Shown here piece after piece: positions 47,475-58,752 of a stretch of 64,000 nucleotides of DNA. This DNA comes from Branchiostoma floridae (taxonomy: Eukaryota; Chordata; Leptocardii; Amphioxiformes; Branchiostomatidae), in NCBI RefSeq assembly GCF_000003815.2, contig NC_049982.1, positions 17,122,365 through 17,186,364 of the forward strand, read 5' to 3'. The position numbers were made by a program, and so were the translations under genes. The notes below the pieces were generated by a model. That model was not told where the DNA came from. It made no database searches and saw only the letters and a list, made by a program, of their open reading frames with translations. The stretch's first letter is position 1; the number at the start of each line of letters is the position of its first letter.

Positions 47475-48880
47475 TCACTCTGTTTTGTCCTTGGTTGTGT
47501 CCGTAACTTCCTCTATCCCATCCACAGTCTTCTCCACCTTTGCTTCCTTGACCTTTGCCTTGGACCGATCATAGATGTCTCGAAGGTCGAAATCGCGCAC
47601 AATGTCGTTGGCAGAGAAGGAATACTTCACCACCTTGCCTTTCACGTCGTGTCCAGGTCGCCGCATCTTCTCCCGGCCATTTTCATACAAGACCAGAGTG
47701 GGCAGCTCCTTACTCATGCCACCAGTGTCGATCTTGTACTTGTTGCCCATGGCTGGATACCTGCCCAAGTCCAGCTTTCCAAACTGCAGGCTCTTTGTGT
47801 TAAACCTGAAAAAAACATATAATTTGTTTGCAAGACATAAATGATACATTTGGGTATGATAAAAAATTCACTACCCTATGTTTGAAGAATAATACATCTG
47901 CAATAGTGTGACACTGTGAGTGCAACAGTGGGCTTCGAGCACCACAAACTGACAGATCCAACTGATCTGGACCTTTTGACTAAGTGGTTAGGTGTTGGGT
48001 TCAAATCCTGGGAGCCAGGGGACTGTTTCCACTCGCCTCTCTTGTGTGTTTGCTGGAAACTGTCGGGATCAGGACAACTCAGTCCAGTCAACTCAGCCAG
48101 GTTAGGGTTAACTAAAGGGTTAGGGTTAGGGTTAGGGTTTGGGTTAAGGTAAGGGTTAGTCAGTTAAAGATAGGTTGGGGTTGGGCGTAGTTGACCATGG
48201 TGGTGGGCCAAGTTGTTCTGACCTGCCATGGGCTGAGATGGTAAACGCATCCGATATCCAGAACTCATGAAGCGTAATGTTTCGATGCAAGTGGTGAATC
48301 TAAAACCACATACGCACCTGTTGGAGATATCTGCAAAGACTGGCGCCAGACTCTGGCAGTCTGGGGACCATGCGGTGTAGTACTCCATCAGCAGGTAGGT
48401 GGCGTGCCGCTTCCCCTTGGCCAAGGCGAGTGTTTCCTCCAGACTATCTGGTGAGTAGAACTTGATCGTATCCTCCCCAGAATATGCCGGTTTGGGGAAG
48501 ACCAAGAAAAGCACCAGACACAGAATGGCGAAGATAGCGCCAAGCCGCGGATCTACACGCATAAATAATATAAAATTGGCCGCCTTGGAGAACAGATAGC
48601 TTGTACTGGCGTACTGGTGCATGCTAGTCGCACGGCGGGTCTTGGCAAAAATAGCGAGCAGCAAGAACATCAGGATCTCCTGCTCTCGCCAGTCCAGCGA
48701 GCACGGGCCCAGATCGTCCCGGGCAGCGAACAGCCCGGTGCAGATAGGTGGAACAGTCTTAATCACCAGGAACGACACGCCTAGCAGGATATTAGTGAGA
48801 TTGTAAGGGATAAAGACTTGCTTTATGGCTTCACGAACGATTTGGATCACGCCCTCCATTTTCCCCATGTACGCCGCCAT
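47475..48880 (-). CDS. TMX2: TMX2, thioredoxin-related transmembrane protein 2
   Basis: ER/mitochondria-associated membrane protein of the protein disulfide isomerase family, linked in vertebrates to ER redox and calcium handling. Two exons, 48880-48318 and 47805-47475, join in phase 2 to 297 aa (human about 296). Landmarks in order: a first hydrophobic segment (ILLGVSFLVIKTVPPIC); the conserved DWREQEILMFLL block; a later membrane segment (GAIFAILCLVLFLVF); then a thioredoxin fold with active-site-like SPDC instead of CxxC, as human TMX2 has SNDC; and ELPTLVLYENG with the cis-proline. The acidic/lysine tail ends KDKTE, lacking a clear dilysine retrieval signal. Start at 48880 chosen for its strong context (GTCATGG); an in-frame ATG 15 codons upstream at 48925 is possible. 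Only one intron interrupts the coding region. Confidence 0.95.
47930..48065 (+). repeat. Possible tRNA-derived SINE fragment in the TMX2 intron
   Basis: The stretch CTAAGTGGTTAGGTG followed by GGTTCAAATCC resembles polymerase III A and B boxes at tRNA-like spacing, followed by pyrimidine-rich tail sequence. It probably is a degenerate SINE head, not a functional tRNA; no cloverleaf could be drawn. Confidence 0.4.
48100..48162 (+). repeat. Short interstitial TTAGGG array
   Basis: Four consecutive GTTAGG units followed by degenerate ones (GTTTGG, GTTAAGG). It matches the animal telomere repeat, located inside the TMX2 intron. Confidence 0.85.
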
Positions 48881-48966
48881 GACGGTTGTCGCAGGTCGTG
48901 ACCTTTGAACTAAAACCTGATACATCGATCATATGTGAGTATGCGTATGTGTAATGCAGGTCAGCC

Positions 48967-49242
48967 ACATATCAGGTGGATCTTTCAGCGTTCCTCCTTG
49001 GTCCACCAGCAGCATCTTATCCCCAGTTGCCAAGTTCTTGACATAAGGGGTTGAAAATCATGATGTTGCAAACTTTTACAACCAAACTTTACATGTATAC
49101 GCCAGCCACGTATCAGGTGGATCTTCCAGCGTTCCCCCTTGGTCCACGGGCAGCATCTTATCCCCAGTTGCCAAATTCTTGTACTTATAAGTTGACATAA
49201 GGGGTTGAAAATCATAATGTTGCAAACTTTTACAACGATAGA
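48967..49242. repeat. Tandem duplication upstream of TMX2
   Basis: Two copies, about 48967-49082 and 49106-49240, share TATCAGGTGGATCTT, GCATCTTATCCCCAGTTGCC and AAGGGGTTGAAAATCAT with scattered changes and an insertion in the second. Origin unknown; it lies within 400 bp upstream of the TMX2 start. Confidence 0.8.
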
Positions 49243-50180
49243 TAACCAAGTAAAAGATAGTGACATATGCATATGTATACACGCTATGCTACGCTACAGT
49301 TTCTGAGTCGTTATTATAAAGGAAAAAAATACATTTAGAAGAAATCCACCCGTCTTCATGACTGCAAAACTAAAACAAATTTGACAAAGCCAGTATCTAT
49401 TGTATTAGATTTACCAAGCATGTGACTTTTTATACAATCTATGACCTTTAATACAATACAATACAGTAACAGAACAGTTCTTATCTAAAAAAGCAACGGA
49501 AGGTTCATATAAATATAGCATTACATATAACATTCACGAGATACAAGAACGGTAGGCAAATATACTCAGTCGGTTATGAACACAGGAACTACCCTCTGCA
49601 GTCATAATAACATCTGCAGTTCTTCCACGCCCTCTAGAACTGGCTGAAGATTTGCCCCACACTTGTCATCAATGTTTGTCCTAGGGTCATTGTATTTACG
49701 CTTTACTATTTCAAAACTACTAGTAGTATTCCCCAAATATACATTAATCTTACTGATGCCATGGACTGAGTGATTCGTTGTGGTTCATTTCAAGTTATCC
49801 AAGTTCACTTTTCCAAAATCGGACGAAGAAGGGTCGTTTAGCAAATTTGCCTGTATCTATGATCGACGTAAAATCACGTATTAGAAAAATAGCAAAAACG
49901 TTAAGACTTAAACGTCGGAATCTATCGAGTGGCATGAAAGTAAAATTACTTTTGAACTTTTCTCAGAATACAGGATTTTGTAGACCTATATAGTATAACC
50001 GTGCCTCCCTGCCCATTGGTTTGCTCTGCCCGATGGTCTTTTACTTTTCTTTAGGATAAAATGATGAGATCCGATGAATCACATTGGTGTGGCCTGATGC
50101 TTCGATTCGGCAATGTACTAGTATCATCGTAATAATATCCCTTACGTCAGAAATGAGGTCATGTCCTTGAGGCTGACCTC
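49243..50180. other. Intergenic between TMX2 and the FN2-CUB gene
   Basis: The region separates divergent genes. No exon recognised; the frame at 49778-49993 has no supporting features. Confidence 0.45.
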
Positions 50181-50187
50181 ACGATTA

Positions 50188-50197
50188 GCTATATATT
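50188..50197 (+). promoter_or_regulatory. TATA box of the FN2-CUB gene
   Basis: CTATATAT at about 50189-50196 lies 78 bp before the start codon, suitable for transcription starting near 50220 and a short leader. Inferred from spacing and match. Confidence 0.55.
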
Positions 50198-50273
50198 GTG
50201 GCCAGCGGTTCGCCTGAGCTGCATCTTCGCTCCCGCGGCTGGCTGGACGGAAGAGACCCGCAAAGTTAGGACC

Positions 50274-53200
50274 ATGGTGTGCCGGACACTTCTCGCCGTG
50301 TTTGCCCTTGTGGCAGCGGCTCAAGGTGTGTAACTTCGGTAAATTCTAAGGTACCAAGTTACTTATTTTGCATGTCGTCTGATATAGCAGACGTCAACCT
50401 AGTTTAGCACTTAGGAGTATCTGCTAGAAAATGTGCTGGTTGAGAATAGTTTTGATGAATCTTACACTTTAAAGAAGACACGACATTTTTCCATTGTTTC
50501 TAGTAACTGGTACAAATATATCCTTGTGGAACGTCTTGATTAGCGAAAAGCTTGTTGTTGACGACAGAGTTTCATCCTATATGTGTTTGTGTTTTATTCA
50601 ACTTTGCAAAAGGGTAGATAACGTTATGTACTTGTTGAGGTTACCAAGGCAATCTCGTAATATTTCAGTTATTATCCCGGTGAGCAAAATCTTAAGGGAG
50701 GAGGGGTTGGTGGGTTAAGTTGGAAAAATGTGAAAAGCTTTTGCCCTGAATATCACTCGCATATGGTATCTGCTGAGCAATGTAATCGTCTCTGTTAGGC
50801 TTAGGTCCCAATTGGAAAAGGGGGCCCTGCCGGGCATTTCACGGGCATTTATTGGCACTTTCGGGCGTGACACCCTTTGGGACACTTTTCGGCTCTCGGA
50901 GTATTTTGGGGCCTGGTCGGTCAACTGGTTGAATTTAAGACGGACTTAAAATGAACCCGGGACACGGTAACAAATAGACGCCGTGACCTACCCGTAAGGA
51001 ACACCGAGGCTACATCCCTGACGGGCACCTGTGCAATTGCGACCTACGCCTTAGTCGCCACGATGCGATGTCCATGGAAGTTTAGGGACGAACATTGACG
51101 CCCAGCTTTTATGGCATTTTGTATATATGAGGGGGGGGGGGTTACAGGTTAACGATTCTCTCTCTGAAAGACTGTTGACCTTCAGATCTGCCTATTTAAT
51201 GATGTGCAATTGATACTTGCGTTTCCCCAGGACAGAGTTGCGTCTTCCCGTTCACGTATCATGGCGGCGTCTTCAACAGCTGCACGTCTGTTGACTCCGA
51301 TGTGGCGTGGTGCTCCACAGACGCCGTGTACGTAGGGAACTACATCAACTGCGACGAACGTAAGTATCAGTAGATGTTCATCAGGGAGGCTTTAGAAAAG
51401 TTCAAAGGGGGTTCACTTTGCCTGACATTCATAGCAGACGAGGTATATTCCAATAGTCTAGTCTTGTTCAGGTGCAGTTTTCTGCCAAGAAGTCTTTACC
51501 TTACTCAATCAAAAAGCCCTGTTGAAAAATCTTAAGTGAGATAGAGAATAGAGTAGGATAGCAAAAAGAAATGTGCACCAGTGCACTGGATATATATTCA
51601 ATCAAATAAGCCTCGCCATCACCGAGTCCCAGATGTGTTAAGTGTACGTCTTGTTTCGTCAGGCTACTGCTCGTTCCCGTTCACGTATCACGGGATGACG
51701 TTCACGACCTGCACCATGTATGACGACGACCGCCCCTGGTGCTCCATCGATCCACAGTACGGGTCGGACCACGTGTACTGCAGCGACGGCGCAGGTCAGT
51801 CTCGGTACTGCAGGTGCAGCTTAAGCGTGGCTTATAAAGTTCGTAAAAACTGTGTACACTTCAAATTGCCTTACAATAGCCGCCATAAATGTTGACTCAT
51901 TCTCTTGTTGTTTTGTTTGTTTGTTCCAGCGGTGCTCAGCGTGGACACAGAAGTTGACAAACCAGGTTTGTATAGCATTTACATCAACAAACACAGCAAA
52001 CTGAATTCATCTCCCTTCAGTCATGTCAGCAGCATGTTGGTAGTGTTCTCAATTACAGGGGATATATTGTAAATTGACTTTCAATTTTCTTCGTTATTTT
52101 TTTATTATTAAGATGTGATTATTGGTTTAATCATCAAAACATTAGTGGTCGGTTACAGAAAATATTGGTTTAATTGTGTGCACTGTTTATCCTGATAGCT
52201 GGATGCCACTTTCCGTTTGTGTACAATGGTGTGACCTACACCACCTGCACCGTGATGGACAGCAGCGACCCCTGGTGTTCCCTGGACCATGTGTATGACG
52301 GCGACTGGGCCTGGTGTACCGAAGGTGGGTGGATCTATCAATCCTTACAAAGAGTAAGGTTCCTCCTTAGCTTAAAGCTATGTGTTTCAAGCGGTCACGA
52401 GTTGTAGTTGTCTCCAAAATAAAAACTTCCATTAAATAGTAATATTTTCGAAAGGTACAAACCTTGAGATATAGTATCGTGAGGCCGAGTCTGTTCTGGT
52501 ATATTGGTACGCCATCCACACGCGATGGGGATTATCAAATAATTGTATCAAAATAAACAAAATCGCGCTGGTAAGTAAGTAAGTAAAGAAGTGATCATGT
52601 CTAGCGGAATGATAGACGTTAAACAAGGACATCAACAACAACACGTTGATCAGCAAGAACAAAAAAGTAGTAAAAGAGTCCACATTGGCAAGGTTGTCCT
52701 TGCGTAGAGGTGTTACTGCTACAGTCTGACTGCAGTTCTAAGGGGGCCCTAATGCCCTTTTGCGTAGAGCGCAATCGGCCGTTTTAATTTTACGTAGAGC
52801 GTAGACGGATCGCTTAATTCAACGTAGAACGTAGTCAGTGCATTTTGCGTAGAGCGTAATTGACTCTTTTAATTGTACGTATTAAATGCGTTGTAGCTCC
52901 CCGGAATTTACCGTAAAACGTAATGGATGCATTGTACGTATAGCGTATAATCAAACCTACCCTAACCGTTGCCCTAAGTCCCGTCAAAATGCAGGAAATT
53001 GCGTTTCAGAGGGTCGAGATTTTAAAATTTCCGTGGACCTCCTTTGCGACGCCCCGCACCATCTGCGCTCACGGCGACATGGTGAAAATATGTTGGGTCG
53101 TCGCCCTCAAAAACTTAAACTGTATTTTCAATAGAAATGGCATTACAGATTCGTTGATGAAGGTTAGACATGCCAAAAACAGTTCCTCCTGCAAAATCAT

Positions 53201-55550
53201 ATCCAGTTGCTTATTTTTAATTGAGTAACTGTTATGGTGGCATTAAGTATTGCCTAGTCTGTGAGAAAAAGTTGCCCCTCAAATGCATTAATTAACGTTT
53301 CAGAGGGTCAAGATTTCAAAATTTTTCCGGGGACCATGCCCCGGAACCCCCTAGGATTGTCGCGCCTTCGGCGCTCATGATGATAAAAATTCGGTCAGCA
53401 ATGGCGCCCCCGCGTTGGAAATTTGCTGCCGCTGCCTCTGCCGCCGGTTACCATTAATACTTTTAATTCAACTTTTGTCACTTCTATGTATCATAAATAC
53501 CATCTTTGACACAAATGCTCAGTCGCTCGGTGATGAATTCTGCATAATGTGTGGGGAAGCTTTCGAATTTAGCGTAGAGCGTAGAGAGGCGTCCTGAATT
53601 CAGCGTAATACGTAGCCGGCCATCAGAATTTAGCGTAGAGCGTTGTCGGGACCCCCCCCCCCCCCCTTGGGGCCCTCACATCCTCGTCACATCCTCTGAC
53701 GTATCGGAGCGACGAACTGACACTGGCTGTTGTTCTCCTCCCAGGGGACTGCGTCTTCCCGTTCGAGTACAACAACCAGACGTACGACTCGTGTACCCTG
53801 GACGGCACAGGCGACTTCCCCTGGTGCTCCATGACGCCTGTGTTTGAAGACAATTGGGTGTACTGCGAGGGCGGTATGTTGGACAGTCTCATCGTAACAT
53901 TGATTGAAGTCAAACATCATTCTCGCGTTAGTCATTTGAAGATACATTTTAGATGCGATAAGCATCTTCACTTTATGTTTGTATTTCCCATCGTTGTCCA
54001 GGTGGGTGCGGCGGTACATTGAAGGACGCCCAGGGACGAGTGGAGTCGCCCAACTATCCTGTCGGTTACCCTGACAACCAGGACTGCAAATGGCTCATCC
54101 AGCCGCGTGGAGGCCTTGCCTCGGTCAGCTTCGGCGACTTCTCTCTGGAGGCCAGCGGTAGCCTGTTCTCCACCTGTCCGTTTGACTATGTCCAAGTCAC
54201 TGCATTGGACGGAACAGACACCGGTAGGCTGTTAAAAGTAGCTTTAGAAAAGTTCCCATTGCATTGTACATTTCTATCTTTTATTTGTAATACATACAAT
54301 GAACTTTCACTTGTCCTTTGCACAATGCACATTTCGTACATGAATCTTGAGAACTCGTTCTTGTTTCCCTCCTCAGGCCAGCACTGCGGTACAGATCCCC
54401 CTGCAAACGTCACCTCTCATACAGACATTACCATCCAGTTTGTGTCGGACTCCAGCATCAACAGTCGCGGGTTCTATTTCTACTACACAGTGGAGGGCGG
54501 CGCGCCCGGGACACAGGCGTGTGGAGGAGAACTGACGGGGACCAGCGGCGAGGTCCAGTCTCCCGGGTAGGTGACAACAAAAGAAGAGAGAGAGAATTTT
54601 TGGGCAGCATTTAGAAAATGTCCCATAGTAGTGCCACCTCACAAAATGGTAGTCTCAGACAGACTACCTTGTTGGAGCCAAATTTGGACGCTAAATTGGT
54701 GACTGGGAAATGATCAGTCAATGCCAAAGTCTGATTAGAAAGCATGAGAAGCCGGGATTCGACCAATGACTGCAAGGCCTACTAAAAGATGCCCCCAACT
54801 ATTGCCCTGCACTTGCCATTCTTTTATTTAATACCCAGATATGCTAACCTTTCTGTGTCCACATCTCCAGCTTCCCGGCGCACTACGACAACAACGTGGA
54901 CTGTATATGGACCCTGCCTCCCCGTGAAGGGACCAGCGTCACACTCACCTTCGCAGAGTTCACCCTGGAGCACGTGGAGGAACACGAGCTGGGGCAGTAC
55001 TCAGGCTGTATCTACGACTTCGTGGAGATCTTCGACGGTCCGACTCGCCTCGGTTAGTGCACGGAACTGCACTATTCTTTGATTTGAACAGATCTTTAAC
55101 AGTCTCAAACTAGTCTATGTCTCATGATATGCTGGTAGAAAAATTCGCAATGCTTTCCACCATATATCAAGTAAGGTTTGTTGCAACACAAGACGTTTTC
55201 TCCTCGAAACTTATGCTGCCACTCACAGAAGAAAGGGCCACTTTGCAAATCATTGGATATAATTTTAGAGCATGTTTAGATTATATTCTACATCTAGATG
55301 TTTACAGCGCTTCTAATTAGCGTGCATGCAAAGAAGTATATTATTGTTGCTACTTCGCAGCACAGTTTGATTACGTTTTATGTTGAATTGTTTCCTTTAA
55401 ACGTAACTGCCCACTCTCCGTAAAGGCCGGTGGTGTGGGGAGAAGGCTCCAGATCCAGTCACCTCCACTAACGGACTAAAGATCCGCTTCAAGACGGACG
55501 ACCATACAGTGGATTCCGGATTCAAGTTCTCCTATCAGTACAGCGCCTGA
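50274..55550 (+). CDS. Secreted multidomain protein with four FN2 and two CUB domains
   Basis: Ten exons, 50274-50325, 51231-51359, 51663-51794, 51930-51965, 52199-52324, 53745-53873, 54002-54223, 54377-54566, 54871-55052 and 55426-55550, join in frame to 440 aa. Exon 1 is a signal peptide (MVCRTLLAVFALVAAAQ) in context GGACCATGG. Exons 2, 3, 5 and 6 each encode one fibronectin type II module with the C-x-FPF, TC and WCS pattern and four cysteines; exon 4 is a 12-residue linker. Exons 7-8 form CUB 1 (CGGTLKDAQGRVESPNYP, CPFDYVQV, CGTDPP) and exons 8-10 form CUB 2 (CGGELTGTSGEVQSPG, CIYDFVEIFDG, GRWCGEKAP). FN2 exons are flanked by phase-1 introns, the exon-shuffling signature. FN2 modules bind collagen or sugars in known proteins, and CUBs bind protein ligands; the actual role is unknown. 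No protease domain is present. Confidence 0.9.
52700..52945. repeat. Degenerate GCGTAGAGCGTA repeat array, left block
   Basis: Irregularly spaced copies (about 35-40 bp apart) of GCGTAGAGCGTAAT and variants in the intron between the third and fourth FN2 exons. Confidence 0.7.
52990..53395. repeat. Two diverged copies of a CAGAGGGTC...AAAATTTCCG repeat
   Basis: Around 53005 and 53303 the words TTTCAGAGGGTC and TTTCAAAATTT recur, the second followed by GGGGACCATGCCCCGGAACC and a CGCCTTCGGCGCTC hairpin. It looks like the end of a dispersed repeat; family not identified. Confidence 0.5.
53568..53652. repeat. Degenerate GCGTAGAGCGTA repeat array, right block
   Basis: Three further units (TTTAGCGTAGAGCGTAG and variants) in the same orientation as the left block, ending at a run of 14 C. 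Located 90 bp before the fourth FN2 exon. Confidence 0.7.
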
Positions 55551-55558
55551 ATAAGCAG

Positions 55559-55925
55559 GTAATGGCAGATATATCTTCAATATCATTCGCAGCGTCGTAA
55601 GAGTTATTCCATTCAAAACTTGGGGCGAGGAGGAATTTCTGTTGTAGACCGAAAGAAAACCGAAATGAAACGCCAAAGAGCAATACATCTATCCACACGG
55701 ATTATGAGATCCATCATCCACTTGCATATATTTTTCCGCAAATGCTGTTTTCACAGAACTGAAAACCCCATAGAGCACATTGTATAGAATCAAAGAGTTC
55801 TCATCAACAGTTGATGAAAGCTCCTGGATAGAATAGATAAAAAAACAAAGCTAAGGAAAAATTGCATTCATCATCCGATATTTTGCAGTCGTCTCTTTTA
55901 GGCATTGATTTTATTTTCTTTTGCA
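55559..55925 (+). other. Probable 3' UTR intron of the FN2-CUB gene
   Basis: A donor AAGCAG/GTAATG lies 8 bp after the stop codon and an acceptor TTCTTTTGCAG ends near 55925. The junction is close to the stop, so it need not trigger decay of the mRNA. Confidence 0.45.
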
Positions 55926-56353
55926 GAGGTGGACTTTCCAAAGTGAACCCAGATTCGACCATGACTTGGTGCGTCTTTGATCCTGTCTGATGGAGATTTG
56001 TGATGTATTAAATGGTGGAATATAGAACAGTTGATATGTAGGATCATCTGTTTCTTTTACTGCTATTTTATCAGATACATGTACTAGTTGATTGCCTAAA
56101 TGCATATCAGAAGTCAATATTCCATACAGAAGTAACGGTATTATAATTGCACAAGTTTCCTTTTTCTTAATTCTTCATTAGAATTCCATATTCAATATAG
56201 AAATGAAATGCTTCACAATTACCATTACAATGGTGCTTTGAAGTCAACATGCCAATGATACAACCCATTTACCCTGTGACCCTCCATATATTGTGAGTTG
56301 AAATTGAGTTGTGCGTTGGAAGTCCATGTTTGCTACACGGTAATGAACGTATC

Positions 56354-56359
56354 AATAAA
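56354..56359 (+). terminator. Poly(A) signal candidate of the FN2-CUB gene
   Basis: AATAAA about 800 bp after the stop codon and before the convergent gene's stop at 56534. Confidence 0.45.
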
Positions 56360-56533
56360 GAATTTTACGCTATGTTTGGTCCTCCATTTCCCCCATATCC
56401 CCACAATCATCCCTGGTCCATCCCCATCCTTACAGGCGGACAGGTGTGTCATTGGCATATCTTTGAGAGGACAGGCGACTTGCTATAACCTTGCCTGACT
56501 CGGCCTGATGCGGATCAGATAATAGACACTCCG

Positions 56534-58520
56534 CTACTTCTTAGGAACAGCAATGACAGCCACGCATTTCTTCACCCATTCCTCTGACGACATCGTTGAC
56601 AGCATGAACCTGGAGAAGTGGAGTCAGTGAGGATCACGTGCGGATTTTTGTGGTATCATCACTCAATCCACATCTACTAAAGTAAATATGTCAGATATCA
56701 CATATTAGGATAAAGGAATGGAACTTGAAGATACCTGGCCACATCTGCCCGGCACATCCCTCGCATCCCCTCCCTGTCATGTACCTGCTCACCTTCCTCA
56801 GTCCGGAACTCCATTTCTAAGGAATACAAGAAAGCCACGATTGTCTTTTCAATGGTCTCATCCCAAACCTTGCCCTTCTCTCGGTGCCCCCCCCCTCCCC
56901 CCAGTGTCCAGACGATACCTCTTCAGTATAGTTCTAAAGAAGTGTAACACTCAGTGAAAAGTAGGAAACAACTGAATCATACCGGTCACAGGGCCTGTCA
57001 GAAGATGCGGTGCCTTAACGGCTGTAAAGTCGATGTCATCGCACCCATGAAGGTACTGCTCCATTTCCGCCAGATTTTTGAAGATTCGCCCAGTAAATAA
57101 AGGCTTGAAAACCCAACGCAAGAGAAAGGGTGGTGGGTCTGACGGGTCGTCTGAAACAAGGACAAAGGCAAGTATGTCAAGGCATGCATATATGGACAAT
57201 ATACTTGGGCAGTTGGGGCCTTTGGTTACCAATGAACGTGTTAATACCCCTGTCACATTTGGCGAAAATCGATGTCGGACGACGATTCTGCTGCAATCGC
57301 CCGAGCCTCGCTTGTAATAATAACTTTATCGTGAAACAATTGTACAAGGTACAAAGTATGGCTTATATGTGATGGGGACTGTTTTCAGGTGAAAAGCACG
57401 CGCAACTCTCTGTCGATCTTTAATAAATATGGCCGATCTTCCATCGATAGGCCCGAAGATCGTGGATAATGTGACAGGGGTATATATAAGGAACACTCAC
57501 ACCCAATACACGCTTGCTCATTGCCTAGCGAGGATTGAATGTGACTCAACAGGTAAATATGTAGCCCATTGAAGATTAGGCTTCGGTTTGCCTTTATTGC
57601 CTATCATTTAAAGCATAAGAAACCTATTCTACCTGCCTTCATCCGAAAATACATCTTACCATAACCTGCATTCTCAAAAACGTGGACGCATCTGCCGACA
57701 TATCCTGTCATTTGGAGGAAGGAAATGTATATGGCTGTGCTACGGGTTGTAAAATCAAAATATCAAAGCAAGATGAAACTTTTACCAGTGAGGTACCAGG
57801 ACGACACACAGACCAGCCGTTTGATGCTGTTCTTCCTCATGGCAGAAACAATCACCTTCATGGAGTCTGTGTAAAAGGTGACTGCTGACCAAGGTGCGCT
57901 CTTACCTACAGTAGGTAAGGAACCGTGATGTAAGAAACATGGACACAAGGAAGATGTCTGGTGCTTCAACGTATTTTCTCAACCTTCTGCTGAAACTCTC
58001 TTCAGCTAACTGGAAAACTGCACTGCTTCGAGAGGGGCAGCGGGGCAGTTAGCATAATGTATTCAAACCTTACACTAACTGATTAAACCAGCAATTGCCA
58101 TATGTTACTGCATCGGCAAGTGGGGTGTGAAAGAAGCAACTACATACTGCTAAGTAATATACATACATCAAAGATACATACAACAAAGACAACCCGATTG
58201 TCCCCTCTTTTGATCAACTATATCTTTGAAAATCAAATATCTGTACATGTGCAAGACTCTGTTGTTTGGCACTTAAGACGATCCCCCGTTATCTTAGTTT
58301 GCCCTCAATCATTACAAGACGTCTAAAACGATTTTTCCCAGTAAACTAGAATATATACCACTGTTGCTTTTCCATGGTACACATCTACATATATCCAGGG
58401 TACATATCTACATACATCCAGGGTACATATCCACATACTTCCCAGACAGGAGAGGACAACATCCTTGTCCTGCAGATGTGGTTCTATCGACTCGGGAGAG
58501 GAGAAGTCGATCTTCTCAAT
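56534..58520 (-). CDS. NmrA-like NAD(P)-binding (atypical SDR) protein, N-terminus not found
   Basis: Five exons on the minus strand, 58520-58439, 57905-57786, 57150-56983, 56816-56735 and 56609-56534, join in matching phases to 175 residues ending VIAVPKK and TAG. Order of features: DKDVVLSCLG (end of a Rossmann beta strand with the family's SCLG), YTDSMKVIVSAM, then KRLVCVSSW, the strand with the serine pair typical of BLVRB/NmrA-like proteins, then KAPHLLTGPVTG, matching the usual RPPxLTxGPxTG, and RADVA followed by FMLSTMSSEEWVKK. Family members use NADP(H) to reduce small substrates or act as redox sensors. Relatives run 200-250 residues, so 30-70 N-terminal residues, including the GxxGxxG loop, are missing from what could be found upstream to 64 kb. 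Either the first exon is outside or hidden, or it was lost. Confidence 0.78.
57245..57482. mobile_element. 234-bp MITE with TA duplication
   Basis: The element at 57247-57480 has inverted ends CCCCTGTCACATT and their complement, flanked by TA on both sides, as in Tc1/mariner-type insertions. No coding capacity. It sits in an intron of the NmrA-like gene. Confidence 0.7.
58375..58440. repeat. 23-bp tandem repeat, three copies
   Basis: GGTACATATCTACATACATCC-like units recur three times; the last abuts the donor of the NmrA-like exon ending at 58439. Confidence 0.8.
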
Positions 58521-58752
58521 CTGTGGAAGATGAACAGAAAATGAGCCTGTAACATCACTGTCGGCAAATATTGATCCGTGGGGTCATGTGGGGTAACTGT
58601 AGGGTGTTTGATCTCAAAGTTCAAATTCTGTCATGCTGCCCATCTTGTGCCCTTGGCAAAGACACTCAACATGCCTGTTCTCTGCACCGAGACGTAAAAT
58701 GGGTAACTGATCACTACGCCGAACCGGGTTGGGGACTGTATTTTCGTCAAAT

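Noticed and set aside
47950-48010. tRNA gene in the TMX2 intron
   Set aside because: Box A and B-like words are present but no acceptor stem or anticodon arm could be paired, so a SINE fragment is likelier.
54019-54570. Single 183-codon frame through two CUB exons
   Set aside because: It reads through a real intron (54224-54376); the CUB pattern only continues when that intron is removed.
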